This document shows, in pieces, positions 15,712 to 25,047 of a stretch of 64,000 nucleotides of DNA. Position numbers and translations under genes: made by a program. Every line of letters starts with the position of its first letter. The first letter of the stretch is position 1. The notes under the pieces were generated by a model. That model searched no databases, was not told where the DNA came from, and saw nothing but the letters and a program-made list of their open reading frames with translations. Origin of the DNA: Kribbella soli (GTDB taxonomy: Bacteria > Actinomycetota > Actinomycetes > Propionibacteriales > Kribbellaceae); the NCBI RefSeq assembly GCF_004331345.1, contig NZ_SJJZ01000006.1, positions 434,001-498,000 on the forward strand, in the 5' to 3' direction.

Positions 15712-17214
15712 TCAGTCGTGGGTCGGGAAGCCGAGGTTGATTCCGCCGTGGGACGGGTCCAGCCACCGCGACGTGACCACCTTTCCGCGGGTGAAGAAGT
15801 GCACGCCTTCGGTCCCGTGGGCATGCGTGTCGCCGAACAGCGAGTTCTTCCATCCGCCGAACGAGTAGTACGCCATCGGCACCGGGATCGGGACGTTGAT
15901 CCCGACCATCCCGACCTCCACCTCGTTCTGGAACCGGCGCGCCGCGCCACCGTCGTTGGTGAAGATCGCCGTCCCGTTCCCGTACGGGTTCGAGTTGACC
16001 AGCTCGAGCGCGTCGTCGTACGACGGTGTACGCAGCACCGAGAGCACCGGCCCGAAGATCTCGTCGGTGTAGATCGACATCTCCGGCGTCACCTTGTCGA
16101 ACAGCGTCGGACCGAGCCAGAACCCGTCGGCCGCCCCGTCGAAGTCACCCGCGCGCCCGTCGACCACCAGCTTCGCGCCGGCGTCGACCCCGGCCTCGAC
16201 GTACCCGGCGACCTTGTCCCGGTGCGCGCCGGTCACCAACGGGCCCATGTCGCAGGCGCGGGTCCCGTCGCCGGTCTTCAGCTTGCCCATCCGCTCCTTG
16301 ATCTTGCCGATCAGCTCGTCCGCGATCGGCTCGACCGCCACCAGCGCGGAGATCGCCATGCACCGCTCGCCCGCCGACCCGAACCCGGCGTTCACGGCGG
16401 CGTCAGCCGCGAGGTCCAGGTCCGCGTCCGGCAGCACGATCATGTGGTTCTTCGCGCCGCCGAGGGCCTGCACGCGCTTGCCGTTGCGGGTGCCGTTCTC
16501 GTAGACGTACTTCGCGATCGGCGTCGACCCGACGAACGACACGGATTTGATGTCCGGGTGCTCGAGCAGCCGGTCGACCGCCTCCTTGTCGCCGTGCACG
16601 ACGTTCACCACGCCGTCCGGCAGCCCGGCCTCCTTCCACAGCTCGGCCATCGCGTTCGCCGCGGACGGGTCTTTCTCGGACGGCTTGATCACCACGCTGT
16701 TGCCACAGGCAACCGCGATCGGGACGAACCACATCGGCACCATGGCCGGGAAGTTGAACGGCGAGATCACCGCGCTGACGCCGAGCGGCTGCCGGATCGA
16801 GTACACGTCGACCTTGGTCGAGACGCCCTCGCTGTACCCGCCCTTGAGCAGGTGCGGGATCCCGCAGGCGAACTCGATCACCTCGAGGCCGCGGGTCACC
16901 TCGCCGAGCGCGTCGGACAGCACCTTGCCGTGCTCGGCGGTGATCAGCTGCGCGATCCGCTCCTTGTCGCGGTTCACCAGCTCGCGGTACGCGAACAGGA
17001 CCTGGGCGCGCTTCGTGAGCGACGTCTGCGCCCAGGTCTTCGACGCCTCGTGGGCGACCTTGACGACCTCGTCGACAGTGGCCGCCGACGCCAGGTCCAG
17101 CTCACCCGTGACCTGACCGGTCGCGGGGTTGTAGACCTTGCTGGTCCGCTCGGCCACGCCGGTCCACGAGCTGCCGCCGACGAGGTGGGTGATGCGCTTG
17201 CTGTCAGTACTCAC
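15712..17214 (-). CDS. iolA: CoA-acylating (methyl)malonate-semialdehyde dehydrogenase
   Basis: 500 residues of the aldehyde dehydrogenase superfamily. The catalytic Cys285 is in FGSAGERCMAIS, the Asn oxyanion residue in SPFNFPAMVP, and the diagnostic QALGGAKNH segment replaces the usual general-base Glu, as in MmsA/IolA enzymes. It oxidises malonate semialdehyde (from inositol) or methylmalonate semialdehyde (from valine) to acetyl- or propionyl-CoA with NAD and CoA. Last gene of the inositol operon, 46 bp after iolG1. A dual role in valine breakdown is possible. Confidence 0.95.
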   Translation of the reverse strand: MSTDSKRITHLVGGSSWTGVAERTSKVYNPATGQVTGELDLASAATVDEVVKVAHEASKTWAQTSLTKRAQVLFAYRELVNRDKERIAQLITAEHGKVLSDALGEVTRGLEVIEFACGIPHLLKGGYSEGVSTKVDVYSIRQPLGVSAVISPFNFPAMVPMWFVPIAVACGNSVVIKPSEKDPSAANAMAELWKEAGLPDGVVNVVHGDKEAVDRLLEHPDIKSVSFVGSTPIAKYVYENGTRNGKRVQALGGAKNHMIVLPDADLDLAADAAVNAGFGSAGERCMAISALVAVEPIADELIGKIKERMGKLKTGDGTRACDMGPLVTGAHRDKVAGYVEAGVDAGAKLVVDGRAGDFDGAADGFWLGPTLFDKVTPEMSIYTDEIFGPVLSVLRTPSYDDALELVNSNPYGNGTAIFTNDGGAARRFQNEVEVGMVGINVPIPVPMAYYSFGGWKNSLFGDTHAHGTEGVHFFTRGKVVTSRWLDPSHGGINLGFPTHD

Positions 17215-17260
17215 GATGTTTCCTCACTGCCGGTGGTGTTTCCGAAATGCTGCTGGCGGG

Positions 17261-18322
17261 TCATCCCAGTACCTCGCTCCGATCGGCCAAGGCGACGTCG
17301 ACAGGCTTGCCGGTGCTCAACGACTCCAGTCCGGCCTCGCAGACGGCCGCCGCCGCGTAGCCGTCCCAGGCGCTCGGCCCGTCGATCTCACCGCGCACGG
17401 TCGCGTCGACCCAGCGCTGCACCTCGATGTCGTACGCCTGCTCGAACCGGACCCGGAAGTCGGCCGGCATCGTGCCGCCCCACTGCTCGCCGGCCCGGGT
17501 GAAGACGCCGGACCCGAGGCCGATCGTCGCGCTCCCGCGCTCGGCAACCGCCTCACACCGGACCTCGTACCCGACCTGGAAGTTCACGAACACCTCCACG
17601 TCGGCCATCGCCCCGTTCGCCAGCTCGAACACGGCCAGCTGCGGATCGAGTACGCCGTCCCCGACGAGACTCGTCGGCGTCGGGGTGTGCACGGTGATCC
17701 GGGTGATCTCCTCGCCGAACAGCCATCGCGCGACGTCGACCTCGTGCACCATCGAGTCCCGGACGATCATCTCGCTCCGGAACGTCGGCGGGGCCGACTT
17801 GTTCCGGTGCACGTTGTGCAGCAGCAGCGTCCGCCCGAGGTCACCCGAGTCGAGCAGTTGCTTCAAAGCGGCGTACTCCGGGTCGAACCGCCGCATGAAC
17901 CCGACCTGGATCACCTGCCGTCCGAGCTTGTGTTCCGCCTCGACCACGCGCAACGCCGACGCCGCGTCCATCGTCAACGGCTTCTCGCAGAGCACCGGCT
18001 TCCCGTGCTCCAAGCAGGCGAACAACTGCTCCGCGTGCGCGAACCCCGGCGACGCCAGGATCACCGCGTCGACGTCGTCCGCCGCGATCAGATCCATCGG
18101 ATCCTCGACCACGCGAACAGTCTCCGCGTGCGTCGTACCGCCCGAGTGTCTCGCCGTACTGGCCGACCTTTCCGACAGCCTGCCCGCGAGTGCCTCGGCC
18201 CGGCCCGCATCCGCATCGGCGACGGCAACCAGGCGTGCACCCGACGTCTTCCGTACGACGCGTTCGGCGTGGTCGGCGCCCATCACTCCGACGCCGACGA
18301 CCCCGACCCGCAGATCGGTCAT
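17261..18322 (-). CDS. iolG: Inositol 2-dehydrogenase-like oxidoreductase (first type)
   Basis: 353 residues of the Gfo/Idh/MocA family. The Rossmann motif VGVVGVGVMGADHA, the catalytic-Lys motif CEKPLTMDAASA and the MVHEVDVARWLFG segment with the active-site Asp/His are clear. A polar insertion of about 20 residues (ERSASTARHSGG) follows the second cofactor strand and is unusual. It oxidises myo-inositol or a related cyclitol to an inosose with NAD. ATGA overlap with the upstream ATPase gene fixes the start. One of two IolG-like genes in the operon, so the two may differ in isomer preference. Confidence 0.9.
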   Translation of the reverse strand: MTDLRVGVVGVGVMGADHAERVVRKTSGARLVAVADADAGRAEALAGRLSERSASTARHSGGTTHAETVRVVEDPMDLIAADDVDAVILASPGFAHAEQLFACLEHGKPVLCEKPLTMDAASALRVVEAEHKLGRQVIQVGFMRRFDPEYAALKQLLDSGDLGRTLLLHNVHRNKSAPPTFRSEMIVRDSMVHEVDVARWLFGEEITRITVHTPTPTSLVGDGVLDPQLAVFELANGAMADVEVFVNFQVGYEVRCEAVAERGSATIGLGSGVFTRAGEQWGGTMPADFRVRFEQAYDIEVQRWVDATVRGEIDGPSAWDGYAAAAVCEAGLESLSTGKPVDVALADRSEVLG

Positions 18323-19179
18323 GTCCCCTCCTGCCCCTTCCGTACATCATCCACGACCACCTCGGGGTTGATCTCCCGCAGCTCGTGGCTCAGCGCTTCC
18401 AGCTCGGAACCGCCGGCCATCTCGGTCGTCAGCTCCTCCAGCGTGATCTCCGACCGGTGCGTGTCGAGCGCCACCCGGCCGAGCTTCAGCACGACGAAGT
18501 GATTGCCGACCAGGTACGCGTGGTGCGGGTTGTGGGTGATGAAGATGACCCCGATCCCGGCGTCGCGCGCCTTCACGACGTATTTCAGCACCACACCCGA
18601 CTGGTTCACGCCGAGCGCCGCTGTCGGCTCGTCGAGGATCAGCACCTTGGCGCCGAAGTGGATCGCCCGCGCGATCGCCACACACTGCCGCTGACCACCC
18701 GACAGCTTGCCGACCGGCTGCTCGAGATTGGGGATCGCGATCCCCATCTTGGTCAGCTCCTCCTGCGCGATCCGCTTCATCTTCGCCACGTCCAGCTGCC
18801 GGAACGGCCCCTTGGTGATCTCGTTGCCGAGGAAGAAGTTCCGCCAGACCGACATCAGCGGCGCCAGCGCCAGGTCCTGGTAGACGGTCGCGATACCGCT
18901 GTCGAGCGACTCACGCGGCGAACCGAAGTGCCGCTCCTCGCCGTTCACCGACATCCGGCCGGACGTGTAGTCGTGCAGTCCGGCGATGATCTTGATCAGC
19001 GTCGACTTGCCCGCGCCGTTGTCACCGAGGACGCAGGTGATCTCGCCCTGCCGGACCGACAGCGACACCCCGCGCAGCGCCTGGATGTTGCCGTAGCTCT
19101 TGCCGACGTCCTCGAGCAGCACGATCGGCGTGTTCGGACTGGTGGTCGCGTCGTCCGCGAACGACTCCGTGGTGGTCAT
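18319..19179 (-). CDS. Sugar ABC transporter ATPase (single-domain, inositol import)
   Basis: 286 residues. Walker A is GDNGAGKST, the Q-loop is VYQDLAL, the signature is LSGGQRQ, and Walker B is LILDEPTAAL. Unlike RbsA/MglA types it has only one nucleotide-binding domain, as in the FrcA-like group that would act as a dimer. It energises uptake with the adjacent CUT2-type permease and binding protein. Its ATG overlaps the permease stop (ATGA). Location in the inositol operon indicates myo-inositol or a related polyol as substrate. Confidence 0.93.
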   Translation of the reverse strand: MTTTESFADDATTSPNTPIVLLEDVGKSYGNIQALRGVSLSVRQGEITCVLGDNGAGKSTLIKIIAGLHDYTSGRMSVNGEERHFGSPRESLDSGIATVYQDLALAPLMSVWRNFFLGNEITKGPFRQLDVAKMKRIAQEELTKMGIAIPNLEQPVGKLSGGQRQCVAIARAIHFGAKVLILDEPTAALGVNQSGVVLKYVVKARDAGIGVIFITHNPHHAYLVGNHFVVLKLGRVALDTHRSEITLEELTTEMAGGSELEALSHELREINPEVVVDDVRKGQEGT

Positions 19180-20222
19180 CGTGCCTCCGCCCTGTTCTTG
19201 ACGACGAGATTGACGATGGTTGCCAGCAGCAACATCGCGCCCAGGAACGCCTTGAACCAGTCCGGGTTCCAGCCGGCGTACACCACGCCGAGCTGGACCA
19301 TTCCGAAGATCAGCGCGCCGATCGCGCCGCCCACGACCGACCCGTAGCCGCCGGTGAGCAGACAGCCGCCGACGACCGCCGCGATGATGTAGAGGAACTC
19401 CTTGCCGACGCCTTCACCGGACTGCACCACGCCGTTCTGCACGAACAGCAGCTGCATACCGGTGAACCAGGCGAAGAACCCGACCGTCATGAACAGGCCG
19501 ATCTTGACCTTCTTGACCGGTACGCCGACGGCCCGGGCGGCCGCCGCGTCACCGCCGGCCGCGAAGATCCAGTTGCCGATCTGGGTCTTCAGCAGCACCC
19601 AGGCGGCGATCGCGACGAACACGATCCACCAGACGACGATGATCTTGATCGTCACGCCGCCGAGCTTGAACTCCGACGCGAACACCGCCTTCGCCGCGCC
19701 GAACCCGTCCATGTCACTGATCGAGTTCGACGCGACGGCGCCGGAGGCGAGCCGGGTGACCGCGATGTTCAGGCCCTGCAGGATGAAGAAGGTACCCAGC
19801 GTCACCAGGAAGCTGGGCAGGCCGGTCCGCATCAGCAGCCAGCCGTTGAACGCACCGATCGCCAGCGAGAGCGCCAGCGCGACGATCACACCGATCCAGA
19901 CGTTCAGGCTGAACTGGTAGGCGAACAGGCCCGCGGTCAGGCCGGATGTCGTCACCGCGACACCGGCCGACAGGTCGAACTCGCCGCCGATCATCAGCAG
20001 CGACACCGGCACGGCCATCACACCGATCAGCGCAGCCTGGTACAGGATCGTGCCGGTGTTGTTGATGTCGCGGAACGGCGGCGCTGCGATCAGGAAGAAC
20101 ACCAGGATCACGGCCGCGCCGACGAGCGACCCGATCTCGGGCCGGCTCAGCAGCCGGGCGCCGAGGGACCGGGCGGAGACGCGGTCGTCCGCCGCGGCGG
20201 GCGAGGTGATGGTCGATGCCAT
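19176..20222 (-). CDS. Sugar ABC transporter permease (CUT2/RbsC type)
   Basis: 348 residues with about nine or ten hydrophobic helices. The DLSAGVAVTTSG motif after the second helix pair is the conserved DLSVG-type signature of ribose/inositol permeases, and GSVVGGAIGALIFG near the end matches the family C-terminus. It forms the homodimeric membrane channel for the binding protein encoded 9 bp upstream. Translationally coupled to the ATPase gene. Confidence 0.94.
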   Translation of the reverse strand: MASTITSPAAADDRVSARSLGARLLSRPEIGSLVGAAVILVFFLIAAPPFRDINNTGTILYQAALIGVMAVPVSLLMIGGEFDLSAGVAVTTSGLTAGLFAYQFSLNVWIGVIVALALSLAIGAFNGWLLMRTGLPSFLVTLGTFFILQGLNIAVTRLASGAVASNSISDMDGFGAAKAVFASEFKLGGVTIKIIVVWWIVFVAIAAWVLLKTQIGNWIFAAGGDAAAARAVGVPVKKVKIGLFMTVGFFAWFTGMQLLFVQNGVVQSGEGVGKEFLYIIAAVVGGCLLTGGYGSVVGGAIGALIFGMVQLGVVYAGWNPDWFKAFLGAMLLLATIVNLVVKNRAEAR

Positions 20223-20231
20223 GGCGCTACC

Positions 20232-21227
20232 TCAGCGCGTCCCGGCTTCGGCGTACTTCTGGACCGCCGCGATGTTCGACTTGTCGATGAACGCCGGCCC
20301 GGTCAGGGTCGCCTCGCCGCCGCCGATGGTGTCGCCGTTGGTCTTGTAGAGCCAGATCGCGTCGACGGCGAGGTAGCCCTGCAGGTACGGCTGCTGGTCG
20401 ACGGCGAACTGCACGGTGCCGTCGCTGACCGCCTTGGCCATCTCCTTGCTCATGTCGAAGCTGCCGATCTTCGCCGACGATCCGGCGTCCTTGGCCGCCT
20501 GGACCGCGGTCAGCGCGATCCCCGCGTTGAGCGCGACCACGTAGTCGGCGGTCTTGTCCGCCTGCAGCTTCGAGGTCAGGGTCGCCTGTGTCCCGGGCTG
20601 GTCGGTGCCGTTGACGTTCACGTTCTGGGTGGTCGGCAGCTTGTCCTTGATGCCCTGGCAGCGGGCCTCGAGGCTGACGTTGCCCTGCTCGTGGATGACG
20701 CACAGGACGTTCTTCGCGCCGAGCTGCTTGAGCTTCTCGCCGGTCGCCTGGCCCGCGATCCGCTCGTCCTGGCCGAAGTACCCGATCGCGCCGGTGGTCT
20801 TCCACTGGTCGAGACCACCGTTGAGGACGGTCACCGGGATGCCTGCCGCGATCGCCTTCTTGACGTTCGGGATCACCGCGTCCGGCTTGTTCAGCGTGAC
20901 CGCGATGCCGTCGACCTTGGAGTCGATCGCGGTCTGCACGAGGTTCGCCTGGGCCGCGCCGTCCGGGTCGGCGGAGTACTGCAGCTCGATGTTGTCCTTC
21001 TTCGCGGCCGCCTCGGCCCCGCGCCGCACGATGTCCCAGAAGGTGTCGCCCGGACCCGAGTGGGTGATCATGGCAACCTTCATCCGCGGCGTGTCCGCGA
21101 CGTTACCGCCGCTGTCGCCGGAGCTCTCCTCCTTCTGCTTGCCGCCGGAGGAACTGCACGCGGCCAGAGCCACCGCGAGCACGCCGGCCGCAACCGCGGC
21201 CCCCGCCTTCTTCTGCCACCGAACCAT
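20232..21227 (-). CDS. Sugar/inositol ABC transporter substrate-binding lipoprotein
   Basis: 331 residues. A signal peptide with lipobox LAAC (Cys24) is followed by a Gly/Ser-rich tether and a type I periplasmic-binding fold (MKVAMITHSGPGDTFW, then QYSADPDGAAQ and a C-terminal lobe). It is anchored outside the membrane and delivers sugar or polyol to the permease. It is separated from the upstream isomerase gene by 81 bp containing two hairpins, which may raise or protect its transcript, as binding-protein genes are commonly the most expressed of an ABC set. Confidence 0.93.
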   Translation of the reverse strand: MVRWQKKAGAAVAAGVLAVALAACSSSGGKQKEESSGDSGGNVADTPRMKVAMITHSGPGDTFWDIVRRGAEAAAKKDNIELQYSADPDGAAQANLVQTAIDSKVDGIAVTLNKPDAVIPNVKKAIAAGIPVTVLNGGLDQWKTTGAIGYFGQDERIAGQATGEKLKQLGAKNVLCVIHEQGNVSLEARCQGIKDKLPTTQNVNVNGTDQPGTQATLTSKLQADKTADYVVALNAGIALTAVQAAKDAGSSAKIGSFDMSKEMAKAVSDGTVQFAVDQQPYLQGYLAVDAIWLYKTNGDTIGGGEATLTGPAFIDKSNIAAVQKYAEAGTR

Positions 21228-21252
21228 GACTTGGTACCAGCCTTTCAGGTGT

Positions 21253-21299
21253 TCCGCGGCGCTCCGCGGACTTGCGTGGGACCCGAGAGTGTCACACTC
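21253..21299 (-). promoter_or_regulatory. Two stem-loops upstream of the binding-protein gene
   Basis: TCCGCGG-cgct-CCGCGGA (21253-21270) is a tight 7-bp stem with a tetraloop, and GAGTGT-c-ACACTC (21287-21299) is a perfect palindrome. Both lie in the only long gap of the inositol operon, between the isomerase stop and the binding-protein start. They may be an RNA-processing or stabilising element, or a partial terminator plus new promoter. There is no U-run. Confidence 0.5.
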
Positions 21300-21308
21300 C
21301 CGTGGCCG

Positions 21309-22202
21309 TCATCTCGATGTAGCACCCCCAGAACCAGTGAGATACGCCAACGTCCGCGCCGCGATCGGCAGCGGTACGTCGGGCGCACACGGGTACATGT
21401 CCTGCTCGACGATCGCGAACACGTCGGCGTCCAGGGCCGCCAGCGCGTCGAGGACCGGCGGCAGCTCGGGTACGCCGTTCGGCGGCTCGCACATCACGCC
21501 CCGCCGTACGGCTTCGTCGACGCTCAGGCCCTCGGCTTCGACCTCGGCGAGGATCTTCGGATCGACCTGCTTGAGGTGGACGTAGCCGATCCGGTCCGGG
21601 TACTTCCGGATCAGCTCGAGGTTGTCGCCGCCGCAGTAGCTGATGTGGCCGGTGTCGAGGCACAGGTTCACGGAGGCGCTGTCGGTCTCTTCGAGGAAGC
21701 GCTCGACGGTGTCCTGCGTGTCGACATGTCCGTCCGCGTGCGGGTGGTACTGCGTCAGCAGCCCGAACTCGTCCGCCAGCCGGCGGCCCAGCTCGGTCAC
21801 CGCCTGTCCGTGTCTGGCCTGGCCCTCGTGGTCCAGCCGTTCCTCGACGACCTCGCCGTTGTCACCGCGCCACATCGACGGCATCACGACCAGGTGCTTC
21901 GCGCCCATCGCGGCCGTGAGCTCGGCCGTCTTCACGACATCGCGCCACGTCGCCTCCCACCCGTCGGGGCGATGCAGCTGCTCGAACGTCGTACCGGCGG
22001 TCATCGTCAGACCACGCTGGTCGAGCTCGTCCTTCAACCTGACCGGGTCGGTCGGAAGGTACCCGTACGGACCGAGCTCGATCCGCGTGTACCCGGCCGC
22101 GGCCACCTCGTCGAGGAACCGCGTCCACGGCGTCTGCTGCGGGTCGCCCGCGAACCAGACTCCCCACGAGTCCGGCGCCGTACCGATGTCGACTCTGCCC
22201 AT
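21309..22202 (-). CDS. IolE/sugar-phosphate-isomerase-like TIM-barrel protein
   Basis: 297 residues of the xylose-isomerase-like TIM-barrel superfamily. It begins VDIGTAPDSWGVWF, contains the metal-ligand segments TQYHPHADGHVD and NLCLDTGHISYCGG, and ends with AIVEQDMY. It is related to inosose dehydratase IolE (and to IolI isomerases), and is the second such gene in the operon. It may handle a different inosose isomer or interconvert 2-keto- and 1-keto-inositol. Start fixed by the one-base TGATG overlap with iolD. Confidence 0.88.
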   Translation of the reverse strand: MGRVDIGTAPDSWGVWFAGDPQQTPWTRFLDEVAAAGYTRIELGPYGYLPTDPVRLKDELDQRGLTMTAGTTFEQLHRPDGWEATWRDVVKTAELTAAMGAKHLVVMPSMWRGDNGEVVEERLDHEGQARHGQAVTELGRRLADEFGLLTQYHPHADGHVDTQDTVERFLEETDSASVNLCLDTGHISYCGGDNLELIRKYPDRIGYVHLKQVDPKILAEVEAEGLSVDEAVRRGVMCEPPNGVPELPPVLDALAALDADVFAIVEQDMYPCAPDVPLPIAARTLAYLTGSGGATSR

Positions 22203-24115
22203 CAGTGATCCCCGTCGGCCGGAGTCAGGTACGGACGCTGGGCCTTCTTGCTCTCCTCGTACGTCGCAGCCGCGGCCTGCGTGGACTGCAGCTCCGACAC
22301 CTCGCTGACCGGGACGTCCCACCACGAGTCGCTGTCCGGACCGCCGACCAGCGGGTCGGTCGTGACATGGATCGCGATCGGCCCGGTGGCTGCCTTCGCG
22401 GTCTGGATCGCCTTCTCCAGCTCGGGCCGGCTGTGGACATCGATCACGTCGACACCGAAACTGCGCACGTTCGCCGCGAGATCAATCGGCAGGTAGTCAC
22501 CGTCGAGCCGGCCGTCACTGGTGCGCTTGCGGTACGCCGTCCCGAACCGCTGGGAACCGAGGGACTCCGAGAGCGCGCCGATCGACGCGAAGCCGTGGTT
22601 CTGCACCAGGACCACGATGATCTTGATGTTCTCCTGGACCGCGGTGGCCAGCTCGCTGGACATCATCAGGTACGACCCGTCGCCGACCATGACGAACACG
22701 TCGCGATCCGGTGCGCCGAGCCGGACACCGAGTCCGCCGGCGATCTCGTATCCCATACAGGAGAAGCCATATTCGACGTGGTATCCCTTCGGGTCGCGCG
22801 GCCGCCACAGTTTGTGGAGGTCACCCGGCATCGAGCCGGCTGCGCAGACAACCACATCAGACGCCGCCGACAATTCGTTGACGGCGCCGATCACCTCGCC
22901 CTGCGTGAGCAGTCCTTCGGCCAGTTTCGCCGTCACCTCGGCGGAGGGCCGGAAAACTGCGTCCACAGTTCCGTTCCAGTTCCTTGTGAGTTCCTGCGCC
23001 TCGGCTGTGTACTTGTCGTCCACGGACCACTCACCGAGCGCGGATCCCAACGAAACAAGGGCTTCCCGCGCATCGGCCACCACCGGGAGGCCGGCATGCT
23101 TGCCACTGTCGAACCGCGCCACGTTGATGTTCAGGAACCGGACTCGCGGATTCTGGAAGGCGGTCCGCGACGCCGTCGTGAAGTCGCTGTAGCGGGTGCC
23201 GATCCCGATCACCAGGTCCGCATCACGGGCCAGCGCGTTGGCTGCCGTGGTCCCGGTCGACCCGACCGCGCCCACCGCCTGCGGGTGATCGTAGGCAAGA
23301 GATCCCTTACCTGCTTGGGTTTCCGACACCGGTACGCCGGTCTGCTCGGCGAACTCACGCAGCGCGTCCTCTGCTCCCGAGTAGTGCACACCGCCACCGG
23401 CGACGATCAGCGGTCGTTGCGCGGACCGTAGGAGATCTGCCGCCTTGTCGACAATTGATGCCTCCGGCAAGGGACGTGCGACGTACCAGGTGCGCTCGAC
23501 GAAGAGCTCTTCCGGCCAGTCGTACGCCTCGGCCTGGACGTCCTGCGGCAAGGCCAGCGTCACCGCGCCGGTCTCGACCGGATCGGTCAGCACGCGCATC
23601 GCGTTCATCAGTGCCGACGGCAACTGTTCCGGTCGCCAGACGCGGTCGAAGTACTTCGACACCGGGCGGAAGGCGTCGTTGACCGACACGTCACCGGCGC
23701 CGAAGCTCTCCAGCTCCTGCAGCACGGGTGTTGCCACCCGCGTTGCGAACACATCCGAAGGGAGGATCAGCACCGGCAACCGGTTGATCGTCGCAAGGGC
23801 CGCACCGGTCACCATGTTGGTCGAGCCCGGGCCCACGCTTGCCGTGCAGGCGTAGGTCTGGAGCCGGTCACGGGTGCGGGCGAAGGCCGCCGCGGTGTGC
23901 ACCATGGCCTGCTCGTTGCGGGCCAGGATGTACGGCAGCGCCTTCGGGTCCTCGAGTTCGGACTGCAGCAACGCCTGGCCGATCCCGGCGACGTTGCCGT
24001 GGCCGAAGATGCCCAGTGACCCGGCGATCAGCCGCTGCCGAAGCCCGTCACGCTCCGAGTACTGGACGCTCAGGAATCGCACCAGGGCCTGCGCGACCGT
24101 GAGACGCACCGTCAT
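22202..24115 (-). CDS. iolD: 3D-(3,5/4)-trihydroxycyclohexane-1,2-dione hydrolase
   Basis: 637 residues, a thiamine-diphosphate enzyme. The N-terminal domain has the cofactor-activating Glu in ILARNEQAMVHTA, and the C-terminal domain has the ThDP/Mg motif MVGDGSYLMM ending about 30 residues later at QNHGFASIG. The opening TVAQALVRFLSVQY and GIFGHGNVAGIG are IolD-like. It opens the ring of the dione to 5-deoxy-glucuronate. ATGA overlap with iolB upstream and TGATG with the isomerase downstream. Confidence 0.96.
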   Translation of the reverse strand: MTVRLTVAQALVRFLSVQYSERDGLRQRLIAGSLGIFGHGNVAGIGQALLQSELEDPKALPYILARNEQAMVHTAAAFARTRDRLQTYACTASVGPGSTNMVTGAALATINRLPVLILPSDVFATRVATPVLQELESFGAGDVSVNDAFRPVSKYFDRVWRPEQLPSALMNAMRVLTDPVETGAVTLALPQDVQAEAYDWPEELFVERTWYVARPLPEASIVDKAADLLRSAQRPLIVAGGGVHYSGAEDALREFAEQTGVPVSETQAGKGSLAYDHPQAVGAVGSTGTTAANALARDADLVIGIGTRYSDFTTASRTAFQNPRVRFLNINVARFDSGKHAGLPVVADAREALVSLGSALGEWSVDDKYTAEAQELTRNWNGTVDAVFRPSAEVTAKLAEGLLTQGEVIGAVNELSAASDVVVCAAGSMPGDLHKLWRPRDPKGYHVEYGFSCMGYEIAGGLGVRLGAPDRDVFVMVGDGSYLMMSSELATAVQENIKIIVVLVQNHGFASIGALSESLGSQRFGTAYRKRTSDGRLDGDYLPIDLAANVRSFGVDVIDVHSRPELEKAIQTAKAATGPIAIHVTTDPLVGGPDSDSWWDVPVSEVSELQSTQAAAATYEESKKAQRPYLTPADGDH

Positions 24116-25011
24116 GACTCTTCTCCTGTTTGTCCGAAAGGTAGGCGCGGATCAAGATGTTGGGAGTTCCACAGGTCGCGGACCCATGCATGCTGCGGAT
24201 CGTCGGTGATCAGCCACTGGCGCTCGGTGCCGGGTCCGGCCATCACGTTGAGGTAGTACATGTCGTAGCCGGGTGGCGCCATCGCCGGGCCGTGCCAGCC
24301 GTGCGGGACGAGCACCACGTCACCGCTGCGGACCTCCGCCAGCACGTCGATCGGGCGCTCCTCGGTGCCGTAGACCCGCTGGTAGCCGATCGGATCGTTG
24401 CCCTTGACACCTTCTGGGACGTCGTCGGACAGCTGCAGCTCGAAGTAGTAGATCTCCTCGAGCTCGCTCTCCTTCCCCGGCTTGTGCTCGTCGTGCTTGT
24501 GCGGCGGGTAGGACGACCAGTTGCCGGCCGGCGTGATCACCTCGCACGCGATGATCGAGTCCGCCTCGAGGACTCCCGGCGTACCGAAGTTGCGGACCTG
24601 GCGGGAGGCGACACCGGCACCACGGAGCTCGGTCTCGACCTCGTCGGCGCCGATCCGCCGGAACGGATGGTCCGTCGCGGCCTTGGCGTGCGGGAACGCG
24701 ATCCGCGCGCCACCGGCGCTGACCACCGCGAACGTCGAGTTCCGGGGCACGTACGCCAGATCCGTCGACCCCGCAAACACGTCCGCCCGTCCACCGAGCG
24801 GGACTGCCTCGCCGTCGACGATCACCTCGGCCGACCCACTCAACGGAAGGACGATGTACTCACAGTCCCCGGTGTCGATCTCCACCGACTGCCCAGGAAG
24901 CAGGGTCCGAACCAGCAAGCCGCTGTGATGCCACTCCGCCTCACCCGGCCGCACCGCGAGCTCGAACCCATCGCTCGCCGCGGTCCCGGCCGGCCGAACC
25001 CATTCAGTCAT
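24112..25011 (-). CDS. iolB: 5-deoxy-glucuronate isomerase
   Basis: 299 residues of the IolB double-cupin family. Recognisable blocks are SEAEVIVDGEAVPLGGR-like strands in the first cupin, and YPPHKHDEHKPGKESELEE with EEIYYFE in the second, which hold the metal-binding His and Glu. VLVPHGWHGPAMAPPGYDMY near the end is diagnostic. It isomerises 5-deoxy-glucuronate to 2-deoxy-5-keto-gluconate, the IolC substrate. It starts 36 bp after the aldolase-fusion stop and overlaps iolD by 4 bp. Confidence 0.95.
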   Translation of the reverse strand: MTEWVRPAGTAASDGFELAVRPGEAEWHHSGLLVRTLLPGQSVEIDTGDCEYIVLPLSGSAEVIVDGEAVPLGGRADVFAGSTDLAYVPRNSTFAVVSAGGARIAFPHAKAATDHPFRRIGADEVETELRGAGVASRQVRNFGTPGVLEADSIIACEVITPAGNWSSYPPHKHDEHKPGKESELEEIYYFELQLSDDVPEGVKGNDPIGYQRVYGTEERPIDVLAEVRSGDVVLVPHGWHGPAMAPPGYDMYYLNVMAGPGTERQWLITDDPQHAWVRDLWNSQHLDPRLPFGQTGEES

Positions 25012-25047
25012 CCCAACTGTCCTTCCTCAGAACCTCAGCGGTCCGGG

